From NCBI GenBank assembly GCA_016720565.1, contig JADKKJ010000001.1:1-64000 (forward strand): 64,000 nucleotides of DNA, written 5' to 3'. This DNA is from Chitinophagaceae bacterium. GTDB lineage: Bacteria; Bacteroidota; Bacteroidia; Chitinophagales; Chitinophagaceae. Both the position numbers and the translations under genes were made by a program. Shown in pieces: positions 53,913 to 62,000 of the stretch; the stretch's first letter is position 1; every line of letters starts with the position of its first letter. The notes beneath the pieces were generated by a model, which did not search any database, was not told where the DNA came from, and worked only from the letters and a program-made list of their open reading frames with translations.

Positions 53913-55072
53913 GAGAACATCTCCTTGATCTTATCAAAGAAATTCTTGCCGCCTTTTTCAGGATGTGGTTTGAAGTTGGAGGAATGGCTCATTTTTTCCA
54001 GCGCCGCTTTTTCTTCCGCTGACACATGCTGAGGGGTCCACACATTCACCTGGATCAACTGGTCGCCTTTCTGGTAAGAGTTTACAGAAGGAAAACCTTT
54101 TCCTTTTAGCCTGAATATTTTTCCGCTCTGCGTGCCTGCGGGTATTTTGATCTTTGCCCTGCCATCAATAGTGGGCACTTCTATCTGTGTTCCAAATACA
54201 GCATCGGTGAAAGAGAGGTAAAGCTCGTAGGCTACGTTCAATCCTTCACGGTGCAATTCCTTATGCGGTTCCTCTTCTATCAAAACGATGAGGTCTCCGG
54301 CAGATCCTCCTCTTTCCCCTGCATTACCTCTTCCACTTATACTCAGCTGCATACCTTCCTGTACACCCGCAGGTATATCGATGGAAACGGTCTCTTCCGC
54401 ATAAACCCTTCCTTCACCTTTACAATTAGGGCATTTAGCAGTTATGGTGGAACCTTCCCCGTTACAGGTAGGACAGGTTGTTACCGTTTGCATTTGTCCC
54501 AGGAAAGTATTCTGCACTTTTCTTACCTGGCCAGATCCGCCACAGGTGGAACAGGCTTGTACAGAACCTTTGTCTTTGGCGCCGCTGCCATTGCAGGCAG
54601 TACAACCCACATATTTTTTAACCTTGATATTCTTTGTTACGCCTTTGGCGATCTCCTCATAACTCAATTTCAATTTCACGCGAAGGTTGGAACCACGGGT
54701 GCCCCTGGCTCTTTGCCCGCCCCTGCCTCTTGCATTGCCTCCTCCAAAAAAACTTCCGAACATATCATCTCCGAAAATATCTCCAAACTGGCTGAAGATA
54801 TCATCCATATTCATGTTGCCGCCCGGGTGGCCGCCTCTGGCGTTGCCGCTTACCCCCGCATGGCCATAGCGATCATACTGGGCTTTTTTATCCGCATCAC
54901 TCAGCACTTCATAGGCTTCTGCTGCTTCCTTGAATTTCTCCTCGGCTGCCTTGTCTCCAGGGTTTCTGTCGGGGTGAAATTGCATGGCCACCTTGCGATA
55001 CGCTTTCTTTATCTCATCTGCGGAAGCGCCTTTGGCAACGCCCAATATTTCGTAATAATCTCTTTTTGACAT
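53909..55072 (-). CDS. dnaJ: Chaperone DnaJ (Hsp40)
   Basis: A 387-residue full-length type I DnaJ. J domain MSKRDYYEILGVAKGASADE with the HPD motif (MQFHPDRNPGDK), Gly-rich region with many GGG runs, four CxxCxGxG zinc repeats (CTACNGSG, CSTCGGSG, CPTCNGEG, CPNCKGEG), then the C-terminal substrate-binding domains (FDAVFGTQIEVPTIDG-type SFTDAVFGTQIEVPTIDGRA, FRLKGKGFPSVNSYQKGDQL). It stimulates DnaK's ATPase together with GrpE, whose gene lies 57 bases upstream on the same strand. Convergent with the VWA gene, with a TTAA overlap of stops. Confidence 0.95.
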   Translation of the reverse strand: MSKRDYYEILGVAKGASADEIKKAYRKVAMQFHPDRNPGDKAAEEKFKEAAEAYEVLSDADKKAQYDRYGHAGVSGNARGGHPGGNMNMDDIFSQFGDIFGDDMFGSFFGGGNARGRGGQRARGTRGSNLRVKLKLSYEEIAKGVTKNIKVKKYVGCTACNGSGAKDKGSVQACSTCGGSGQVRKVQNTFLGQMQTVTTCPTCNGEGSTITAKCPNCKGEGRVYAEETVSIDIPAGVQEGMQLSISGRGNAGERGGSAGDLIVLIEEEPHKELHREGLNVAYELYLSFTDAVFGTQIEVPTIDGRAKIKIPAGTQSGKIFRLKGKGFPSVNSYQKGDQLIQVNVWTPQHVSAEEKAALEKMSHSSNFKPHPEKGGKNFFDKIKEMFS

Positions 55073-55099
55073 GATTTATTATTCGTCCACGTATTTAAT

Positions 55100-55133
55100 C
55101 TCTCAATTTTCTCAACCTCTCAACCTCTCTCAC
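55100..55133. repeat. CTCAACCT-type short repeat between grpE and dnaJ
   Basis: CTCTCAATTTTCTCAACC followed by TCTCAACCTCTCTC repeats a short CTCAACC unit, running into the grpE stop codon. It resembles the CTCAACAG text at 2954-2983 and in mnmE. No hairpin is formed by this run alone. Confidence 0.45.
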
Positions 55134-55696
55134 TTCCCCACCACCACCTTTGCATGTCTGATAATCTTATCATTCAGGTAGTAGCCTTTCATCACTTCAT
55201 CCATTATTTTGCCTTTCATTTCTTCATTAGGGGCAGGGATCTCTGTAATGGCCTCATGAAGATCCGCATTGAATTCAGTATTCAGGGTATCCATGGCTTT
55301 TACGCCGCGTGACTGCATACTACTACGCAGTTTATTGAACACCAGCATTACCCCTTCTTTGATCTGGACAGGGTCATCTGTTTTCTCCATTTGTTTCTGC
55401 GCCCGGTCGCAGTCATCCAGTACATCCAGCAGGTCGGTGATCACTTCCCTGCCTGCAGTTTGCACCAGTTCGATCCTTTCTTTGGCGCTTCTTTTTCGAA
55501 GGTTCTCAAATTCCGCCAGTTTGCGAATATAACGGTCATTGAGTTCGGCCACCTCGGCTTTTAATTTTTCAAGTTCCGATTCTTCCCCCACCGGCTCATT
55601 CAGGTGCGTGCTGCCATTCTGGTTTTCATCTGTGTTTATATCCATTTCACTGCCATTGAGCGGTTCTTCTGTTGTGTTGAAATTATTTTCTGCCAT
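55130..55696 (-). CDS. grpE: Nucleotide exchange factor GrpE
   Basis: A 188-residue DnaK nucleotide exchange factor. Start at MAENNFNTTEEPLNGSEMD (55696) rather than the upstream in-frame ATG at 55744, because the promoter -7 element lies between the two. The long helix LEKLKAEVAELNDRYIRKLA leads into AEFENLRKRSAKERIELV and FNKLRSSMQSRGVKAMDTLN; the beta-wing tail is HEAITEIPAPNEEMKGKIMD and KGYYLNDKIIRHAKVVVGK. The acidic N-terminal region is variable in the family. It is transcribed together with dnaJ (57 bases apart). Confidence 0.94.
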   Translation of the reverse strand: MAENNFNTTEEPLNGSEMDINTDENQNGSTHLNEPVGEESELEKLKAEVAELNDRYIRKLAEFENLRKRSAKERIELVQTAGREVITDLLDVLDDCDRAQKQMEKTDDPVQIKEGVMLVFNKLRSSMQSRGVKAMDTLNTEFNADLHEAITEIPAPNEEMKGKIMDEVMKGYYLNDKIIRHAKVVVGK

Positions 55697-55714
55697 TTTG
55701 TTCAAAATTGAGTG

Positions 55715-55722
55715 CAAAGGTA
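55715..55722 (-). promoter_or_regulatory. Bacteroidota -7 element of the grpE-dnaJ promoter
   Basis: On the minus strand this reads TACCTTTG, matching TAnnTTTG. A TTGG lies about 19-22 bases upstream in the -33 position. It ends 18 bases before the grpE start at 55696, and excludes the upstream ATG at 55744 as a start. Confidence 0.6.
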
Positions 55723-55815
55723 CGTTAGTCAAGAATATTGCCAACGGCTTGATCGGGACAAAAAGGCAGAAAAGAAGCCGTTGAGTTTGAGGACCTTCTG
55801 ACTTATCTTGCGGCT

Positions 55816-56988
55816 ATGATCAAGGTCACGCTAAAAAGGAAAATCACTCCCAGGGTGGCAAATGGCCATCCCTGGATCTTCGCCAATGAGGTAGAAAAGA
55901 CAGCCGAAGAATTAAAGGGTGGGGAAGTGGTCTCGGTATTTACCCACGATGATAAATTCATAGGGCATGGGTATGCCAATCCAAGATCCCAGATACTGGT
56001 GAGGTTGCTAACCCGCGACCGAAAAACAGAGATCAATGAGGATTTCTTTTATCAAAAATTGCAGGAATGCTGGACCTATCGCCAGAAACTGGGTTATACA
56101 GAAAATTGCCGACTGGTCTTTGGCGAAGCAGATGGGCTGCCCCAACTGATCATCGATAAATTCAATGATTATTTCGTGATCCAGACCCTGGCCCTGGGCA
56201 TGGATGTTTGGAAACCGGCCATTGTAAAAGCGCTTGAGCGGATCTTTTCTCCCAGAGGCATCTACGAAAGAAATGATGTGCCGGTGCGTGAACTGGAGGG
56301 CCTGCCGCAACAAAAAGGATTTTTATCCGCCCCATTTGATACCCGCATTCTTATCAATGAGAATGGCCTCAAATTTCATGTGGACATTGAGAACGGACAA
56401 AAAACCGGTTATTTCCTCGATCAGCAGGATAACCGACGTTGTATTCAGCATATAGTGAAGAATGCCGAGGTACTGGGTGCCTTTACTTATACCGGCACTT
56501 TTGAGATACACGCGGCCCATTATGGGGCTAAATCGGTCCTGGGACTGGATATTTCTGCGAATGCAGTGGAACAGGCCAATAGTAACGCTAAGTTGAACGG
56601 CCTGGATCATGTTGTTCGGTTTGATACGGCCAATGCTTTTGATGTATTGAAAATTTGGAGCAGGGAAGGAAAGCAGTTTGATGTGGTGATGCTGGATCCA
56701 CCCGCCTTTACCAAGAGCCGGGAAACCATCCAAAAAGCCATCACAGGTTATAAGGAGATCAATTTAAGAGGAATGAAACTAGTAAGGCCTGGAGGATTCC
56801 TGGTCACTTCTTCCTGTACCAGCCTGGTAAAGCCCGATCTTTTCCAGAACATCATCCAGATGGCGGCTAAAGATGCCCGCAGGCAGATAAGGCAGGTTAG
56901 TTTTCAAACCCAATCAGGAGATCATCCTGTGATCTGGGGCCTGGAAAATACCGAATACCTGAAGTTCCTGATCATTCAGGTTCTTTAA
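55816..56988 (+). CDS. rlmI: Class I SAM-dependent rRNA cytosine methyltransferase, RlmI-like
   Basis: A 390-residue protein of the YccW/RlmI family that methylates C5 of a cytosine in 23S rRNA. The N-terminal PUA domain is KITPRVANGHPWIFANEVEK to EVVSVFTHDDKFIGHGYANP. The methyltransferase half has NGQKTGYFLDQQDNRRCIQH (the signature GQKTG-F-LDQR), GAFTYTGTFEIHAAHYGAKS in place of the usual C-F-x-Y-T-G-G-F, VVMLDPPAFTKSRETIQKAI and FLVTSSCTSLVKPDLFQNII (the S-C motif with the catalytic Cys). The missing Gly in Y-T-G-T-F is a small deviation from the common motif. Short leader with TATCTTG close to the start at 55816. Confidence 0.86.
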   Translation: MIKVTLKRKITPRVANGHPWIFANEVEKTAEELKGGEVVSVFTHDDKFIGHGYANPRSQILVRLLTRDRKTEINEDFFYQKLQECWTYRQKLGYTENCRLVFGEADGLPQLIIDKFNDYFVIQTLALGMDVWKPAIVKALERIFSPRGIYERNDVPVRELEGLPQQKGFLSAPFDTRILINENGLKFHVDIENGQKTGYFLDQQDNRRCIQHIVKNAEVLGAFTYTGTFEIHAAHYGAKSVLGLDISANAVEQANSNAKLNGLDHVVRFDTANAFDVLKIWSREGKQFDVVMLDPPAFTKSRETIQKAITGYKEINLRGMKLVRPGGFLVTSSCTSLVKPDLFQNIIQMAAKDARRQIRQVSFQTQSGDHPVIWGLENTEYLKFLIIQVL

Positions 56989-57013
56989 GTCGAAAAGATA
57001 GTAAGGCATAAAA

Positions 57014-57034
57014 AAAGGCTCCATTGGAGCCTTT
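57014..57034. terminator. Hairpin terminator between rlmI and the convergent sorting-domain gene
   Basis: AAAGGCTCCA and TGGAGCCTTT are perfectly complementary around a single T (57024), flanked on both sides by A- and T-rich sequence, so it can serve both strands. Confidence 0.75.
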
Positions 57035-57055
57035 ATATTTTAATAAGTTTATTAT

Positions 57056-57403
57056 TTACCTGGAAACCTGGAATTTACCCGACTCTACGATCTTTCCGCT
57101 GGCATCGACGAGGTGATAAATGTAAACACCACGATTGAAATCATTGAGGTCGACCGTAATGCGGGAAGGCACATTGCTGCTCTCATACATTTTTTTTCCC
57201 AAAATGCCATTGAAAATACTCAGCGTCATACCGGTCTTGTAATTCTTCTGCAGATCAAAATTGATATAAGTAGTGGCAGGGTTGGGGAACATTTTTACGA
57301 TACGATCCTGTCCATCAGATTCCGGTCCCGGCTTTGAAGTTTGAGCCGATGACTGGAAAGAGAAAAACAATATGAGTATCAGTATGGGTAAAAGTTTCTT
57401 CAA
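57056..57403 (-). CDS. Tiny T9SS type-A sorting-domain protein, 115 residues
   Basis: MKKLLPILILILFFSFQSSA is a signal peptide at a TTG start (57403). After about 14 residues (TSKPGPESDGQDR) the rest is the type IX C-terminal sorting domain: IVKMFPNPATTYINFDLQK, MTLSIFNGILGKKMYESS, ITVDLNDFNRGVYIYHLVDA and GKIVESGKFQVSR (the ending of type-A CTDs). There is almost no passenger. A -7 element (TAAATTTG) ends only five bases before the start. Most such CTDs are attached to large enzymes or adhesins, so a free-standing CTD is unusual; it may be a scaffold component or remnant. Confidence 0.78.
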   Translation of the reverse strand: MKKLLPILILILFFSFQSSAQTSKPGPESDGQDRIVKMFPNPATTYINFDLQKNYKTGMTLSIFNGILGKKMYESSNVPSRITVDLNDFNRGVYIYHLVDASGKIVESGKFQVSR

Positions 57404-57408
57404 CGAAC

Positions 57409-57416
57409 CAAATTTA
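57409..57416 (-). promoter_or_regulatory. -7 element for the sorting-domain mini-gene
   Basis: On the minus strand TAAATTTG matches TAnnTTTG and lies five bases before the TTG start at 57403, so the transcript is leaderless or nearly so. Confidence 0.5.
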
Positions 57417-57536
57417 CTTTTATTATCCTAAAAATAGGCCGAATTTTTTAATTCTTTTTGGTAAAAATACCTGTAATTTTTACGCAATGTAAATCAATGA
57501 TTTACAGACCGTTAATATGGACATTTTAACCAAAAT

Positions 57537-58007
57537 TTAGCTTATGCCTTCCAGGGTCTCATTGATCATATTAAAGTCGGGAACAAGGCCTGCATTATCA
57601 AGGACCTCGGCATAGCGGATTACCCCTTCCCGGTCAATAACAAATGCCGATCTTTTTGAAACTCCGATCATGCCAAAACCAAATTTTTCATAAAGGGAAC
57701 CATAGGAGGTAGACACCTCTTTATTAAAATCGCTGAGTAAAGGAAAATTCAGCTTCTGTTCTTCTTTGTATTTTGCCAGAGAAAAGATCGAGTCAACGGA
57801 AATACCAAACACTTTTGCATTTACCCCATTGTAAAAAGCGAGGTTATCACGTACAGAACAAAGTTCTTTAGTGCAAACGCTGGTGAAGGCAAGCGGAAAA
57901 AATAAAAGGACGACGTTATCTCCTTTAAGGCTATCCAGGTCTACTTCCTGTTTATCTGAATCAAATAAATGGAAATGAGGTGCGGGCTGGCCAACTGTAA
58001 CAGACAT
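57537..58007 (-). CDS. Peroxiredoxin, PrxQ/AhpE-like
   Basis: A 156-residue thiol peroxidase that reduces hydroperoxides. The start at MSVTVGQPAPHFHLFD (58007) is the usual family start; in-frame ATGs 6 and 12 codons earlier (58025, 58043) are alternatives. FFPLAFTSVCTKELCSVRDN contains the peroxidatic Cys45 and a second Cys50 five residues on, the C-x4-C pattern of PrxQ/BCP-type enzymes, in which the second Cys is the resolving residue. Next come AKVFGISVDSIFSLAKYKEE, NFPLLSDFNKEVSTSYGSLY and RSAFVIDREGVIRYAEVLDN. The domain is complete. No reductase gene is adjacent. Confidence 0.87.
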   Translation of the reverse strand: MSVTVGQPAPHFHLFDSDKQEVDLDSLKGDNVVLLFFPLAFTSVCTKELCSVRDNLAFYNGVNAKVFGISVDSIFSLAKYKEEQKLNFPLLSDFNKEVSTSYGSLYEKFGFGMIGVSKRSAFVIDREGVIRYAEVLDNAGLVPDFNMINETLEGIS

Positions 58008-58060
58008 GATGATGTTTTTTTTCATCAACAAATAACCTTCCAATTAGTTTGCCCTAAAGA

Positions 58061-59098
58061 TCAAAACCCGGGATAAAGAAGATCTTTCCGGTAGCGGTTG
58101 GGTTTATTGGATCCTGCCCAGGTAAGGGAAAGTTCAAGGCCACCTCTTCCATAAGAGGAGGGTTTTAGCAGCGAAACATTGGCGTCATAGCTCACCGAAA
58201 AGGAGCTGTTTCCCATTTCAAGTTTCACCACAGGGATCAGGGCATCGTTCCATCTTAAGAAAGCGCCACCATGTAAAATGAAAGTAGGTTCTTCCGGGTT
58301 ATCTCCGAACTTAAGGCCATATAGGGCTCCGCCGATCGTTTCTATATGCCCTCCCTGCCTGCTATGATCGGCCTGAATGGTCATCATGCTGTATTCCGAC
58401 ATATCGAATTTTACTCCTCCGCTGAATACCCATTTGGGCACCATTTGAATATTCTCATCACGGTAAAAACTCTGGCGTGGTTTGGTGAAATGATGGTAGG
58501 CCACTCCAATGAAAAAACTATGCGTATTTTTTTTATCCAGGTCACCGTTATAACTCATGCCTACACTGCCATCAAAATAGCCGTATTGGGTGGATGGAAA
58601 ATTCTCCCCGGTTCCTGTACCACCATTATCATAACTGGAGTTAGTGGTCATTTTACTTACATCGAACCGGTGTTGCACATAACCTCCCATAAAACCAAGC
58701 GAGAGGTAACTGTTCTTGTATTCGCTGAGTGATTTATGGTAATTGAGGGTGGGCATGAGATAACTGGTTCCCCATCCTATGGTGCCTGACTGGTCATGCA
58801 AAAGCTGGAAACCGGTGGTCAAAAAATCTGATCCCTGTCCAACAGGTGCTTTATATTCCGCATTAAAAGAGAAGGTGCGGTAAGCATCAGTCACGCTGTT
58901 CCATTGGTCTCGATAAACTCCCTGCACCCTTATATCCCCTTTGAAAATACCGGCCAATGAAGGGTTTCTCCAAAGCGGCGCTTCAAAGAATTGAGAAAAA
59001 TGTACATCCTGGGAATAAACTTCCCTGCTGCCGGCCAATAGCAGAAGCGCCAGCAACATTTTCCCAAAGGGTTTAATATGGCATCTTTTCCTCATCAT
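58061..59098 (-). CDS. PorP/SprF family protein, partner of the giant PKD protein
   Basis: A 345-residue outer-membrane protein of the PorP/SprF family. Start is at MMRKRCHIKPFGKMLLALLL (59098), directly at the ATG overlapping the upstream stop (ATGA). The signal peptide ends REVYSQ, followed by DVHFSQFFEAPLWRNPSLAG and DIRVQGVYRDQWNSVTDAYR, then SFFIGVAYHHFTKPRQSFYR and PVVKLEMGNSSFSVSYDANV. It matches the second T9SS type-B secretion pair in the window. Translationally coupled to the PKD/CHU_C protein encoded just upstream on the minus strand. Function follows from the family: attachment and export of the coupled substrate. Confidence 0.9.
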   Translation of the reverse strand: MMRKRCHIKPFGKMLLALLLLAGSREVYSQDVHFSQFFEAPLWRNPSLAGIFKGDIRVQGVYRDQWNSVTDAYRTFSFNAEYKAPVGQGSDFLTTGFQLLHDQSGTIGWGTSYLMPTLNYHKSLSEYKNSYLSLGFMGGYVQHRFDVSKMTTNSSYDNGGTGTGENFPSTQYGYFDGSVGMSYNGDLDKKNTHSFFIGVAYHHFTKPRQSFYRDENIQMVPKWVFSGGVKFDMSEYSMMTIQADHSRQGGHIETIGGALYGLKFGDNPEEPTFILHGGAFLRWNDALIPVVKLEMGNSSFSVSYDANVSLLKPSSYGRGGLELSLTWAGSNKPNRYRKDLLYPGF

Positions 59099-62000
59099 AA
59101 TATCAATGCTACATTTCCATTTAAGGTGATGACCTCTCCGTTCTCGCAATAAACTTCTGCCTGGTAGATATAAACACCGGCTATCGGCCTGGTGCCTTTG
59201 AAACTTCCGTTCCATCCCTGCGAGGCATCGTTCACGGGGAAATCTTTTTTCTCAAACACGATCTGCCCCCAACGATTGAAGATGCGGAGCGATTTTACTT
59301 TATCCAATCCTTTTCCCCTGGGATAGAACATATCATTATTGCCGTCATTGTTAGGCGTAAAACTATTTGGTATGAAAAGGTTGGCGTTCTTACAGATCGC
59401 GTATACTACCACCTCAGAGAAATTGGAACAACCAAACCCATCAGTATACACAACCCGGTAAGTTGTTTTATAGGTGGGACTTACTTGAGGCGTCGGGCAA
59501 TTCGTGCAACTTAAACCATTGGTGGGTGTCCAGTTCCAGGAAATAACTCCCGGAGAATAGGTAGCCGGGATCACTGTTGGAAAACCATTTTGCACGGTCA
59601 TAGATCCCGGAAGAATGGCGTTGGGCAATGGTTTGATATGGAGGTTCCGGTTTACGGTATCCTTACAGCCTGTGCTGTTGGTGGCTATCACACGGATGCT
59701 GTAATCGCCAGGGTTATTATAGACCTGCGCAGGCGGATCCTGTACGCTGGAAATATTTCCATTAGGGAAATTCCAGTTCCAGCTTACGACAGAAGTATCT
59801 GGTTGTATGAAAATCCCCGCATGGTCAACTGAGGACCTGGCGCAACCAATGGTATCTCCGGAAATATTTACTAATGGACGCTGCACGATCCTTATATAAT
59901 TTTGTTTGGCAAAAGTATCGAGGCAGCCCAGAGCTGTTTTTACAATAAGTTGTACCGTATACTGTCCAGGCAGGTTATACGTATGCGAAGGATGCTGGAT
60001 GGTCGCGGTTCCTCCATCTCCGAAGTCCCAGTTATATGAAACGATCGGGTCATTGAAAGTGGATGAATCTGTGAACTGAACAAAGGCTCTGTCGCAGAAT
60101 AAACTGTCGGCCGCTCCCAGGTTGGCATCGGCGCCACTGGACTTTATGGTGGTAAGTCCCGAAAGCGGAATGATACATCCGGTAGGATCCTGCATGATCA
60201 GCATAGGGGTGAAACTGCCATAGGAATTATATACGTGGGTAGTATTTGGTGTAGTGGTGGTATCGGTTATACCATCTCCAAAATCCCAGAAATAGCTACC
60301 CATGGGTCCGGGTGTAAGCGTACTTAAATTCACAGTAAGCGGACGGCATCCTCCCAATGGCAGGTAATCAATTCTTGATCCGGCTGTATCAAAAAGGGTA
60401 ATGCTTCGGATCATGGAATCCACGCAATCGCCTGCGCTGGTGATCCGCAATTTTATATTGTAGGTTCCGGGCGTTGAGAAATAATGTATAGGGTTGGGTG
60501 AGGTGGATGTTCCTTCTCCTGGGCCAAAATCCCAGAGCAGGCTTTTATAGTGTATGGATAAATTGGTAAAGCTTACCCGGAAAGGAGTACAGGAACTTAA
60601 GGTATCACTCATGGTGAAATCGGCTTTCGGATCGCGAATATTGACCCGGATGGAAATAGAATCCCTGCATCCAAAAACATCCTGGACTGCATGCGTTACA
60701 GTATAATATCCCGTATCAGTATAAGCGTGATTTACAGGAGAGATCACGGAAGTATTCCCATCTCCAAAATTCCATGAGAAGGAAGAGATAAAAGGAAACG
60801 ATCCATCTGTGAACGTAATGGGCGAACCGGTGCAGCTTAATGTATCTGATAAAAACATTTTTGGTTGCGGGTTCCAGATGCTGATATAATTGGCGTAATA
60901 AATACTGTCCTGGCAACCGGAGGCATCCGTAATGATCATTTTTACCCCGACAACGCCTCCAGTGGTATACGTATGCGTGAAAGGTGGCCCGCTGAAATTT
61001 TGTGTGTTCCCGTCGCCAAAATCCCAGAACCAGTTAGTGATAGCATGTATTCCATCTGTGGCAGAATTGTCTGTAAATAAGTGCGGCGTATTATAACATG
61101 CATTTTGGGAGGTGTTGAAATTCGCACTTGGTCCATTCACACGGATAAAATTCGGTTTGGATCTTACCATTAAACAACCATTGATGTCGGTTGCAGTAAG
61201 TAAAACAGTATAATTTCCCGCATTATTATATACATGACTGATACTGCTATTGGTAGTAGTTACAGTTCCGCCATCGCCAAAATCCCAGGTATAAGAAGCA
61301 ATGTTTGACAGATCGGTATTGGTTACAGTGAAAAGAGTGGATGTTTTGCGGCAGATAGTATCGTTAGAAACCATAAAATCCGGTTGTTCATCTACCGCTT
61401 TAATATTCTGATCCAATGTGTCTATACAACCTCCATTGGACACTATCAACCGAACCGTATAACTTCCCAGCGCAGGATAAATATGGGTAGGATTAGCAAT
61501 AGCCGCTGTACCACCATCCCCGAATTCCCAATGCCATGTAAGAGGCAGAATAGAACTATCCCGAAAAAGAAAAGTGGTTTTATTGCTGCAGTCAACGCTG
61601 TAATTAAATCTCGCCAGAGGCGGCAGCACATAAATAAGATCGGTTTTTACCAGCGTGTCGCTGCAACCGGTATTAGTGGCTATCAGCCGAACAGAGAAAT
61701 ATCCTGTATCCTGGTAACGGTGCGTTGGATTTTTCAACCCGGAATTACTGAAATCGCCAAAATCCCAGTTCCACCGGTCAGCTGGTACGGATAGATCAGT
61801 GAACTGAACAGGTTGATCTGCACAAACTGGAACCGGTGACGCGGTAAAATCCACTGTTGGGTGGGTGCCTACCCTCACGCTATCCGCGAAGCGGGTTGTA
61901 TCGGTACATCCGCCCGTGGTGGTAGTGATTAGCACCACGCCATATACGCCCTGGGTATTATAAGTATAAGTTGGGTTTTGCAGTGTAGATGTTCCACCAT

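Noticed and set aside
54251..55069. 272-residue open frame on the plus strand
   Set aside because: It is antisense to dnaJ, whose Gly-rich codons leave the opposite strand open. The residues show no family.
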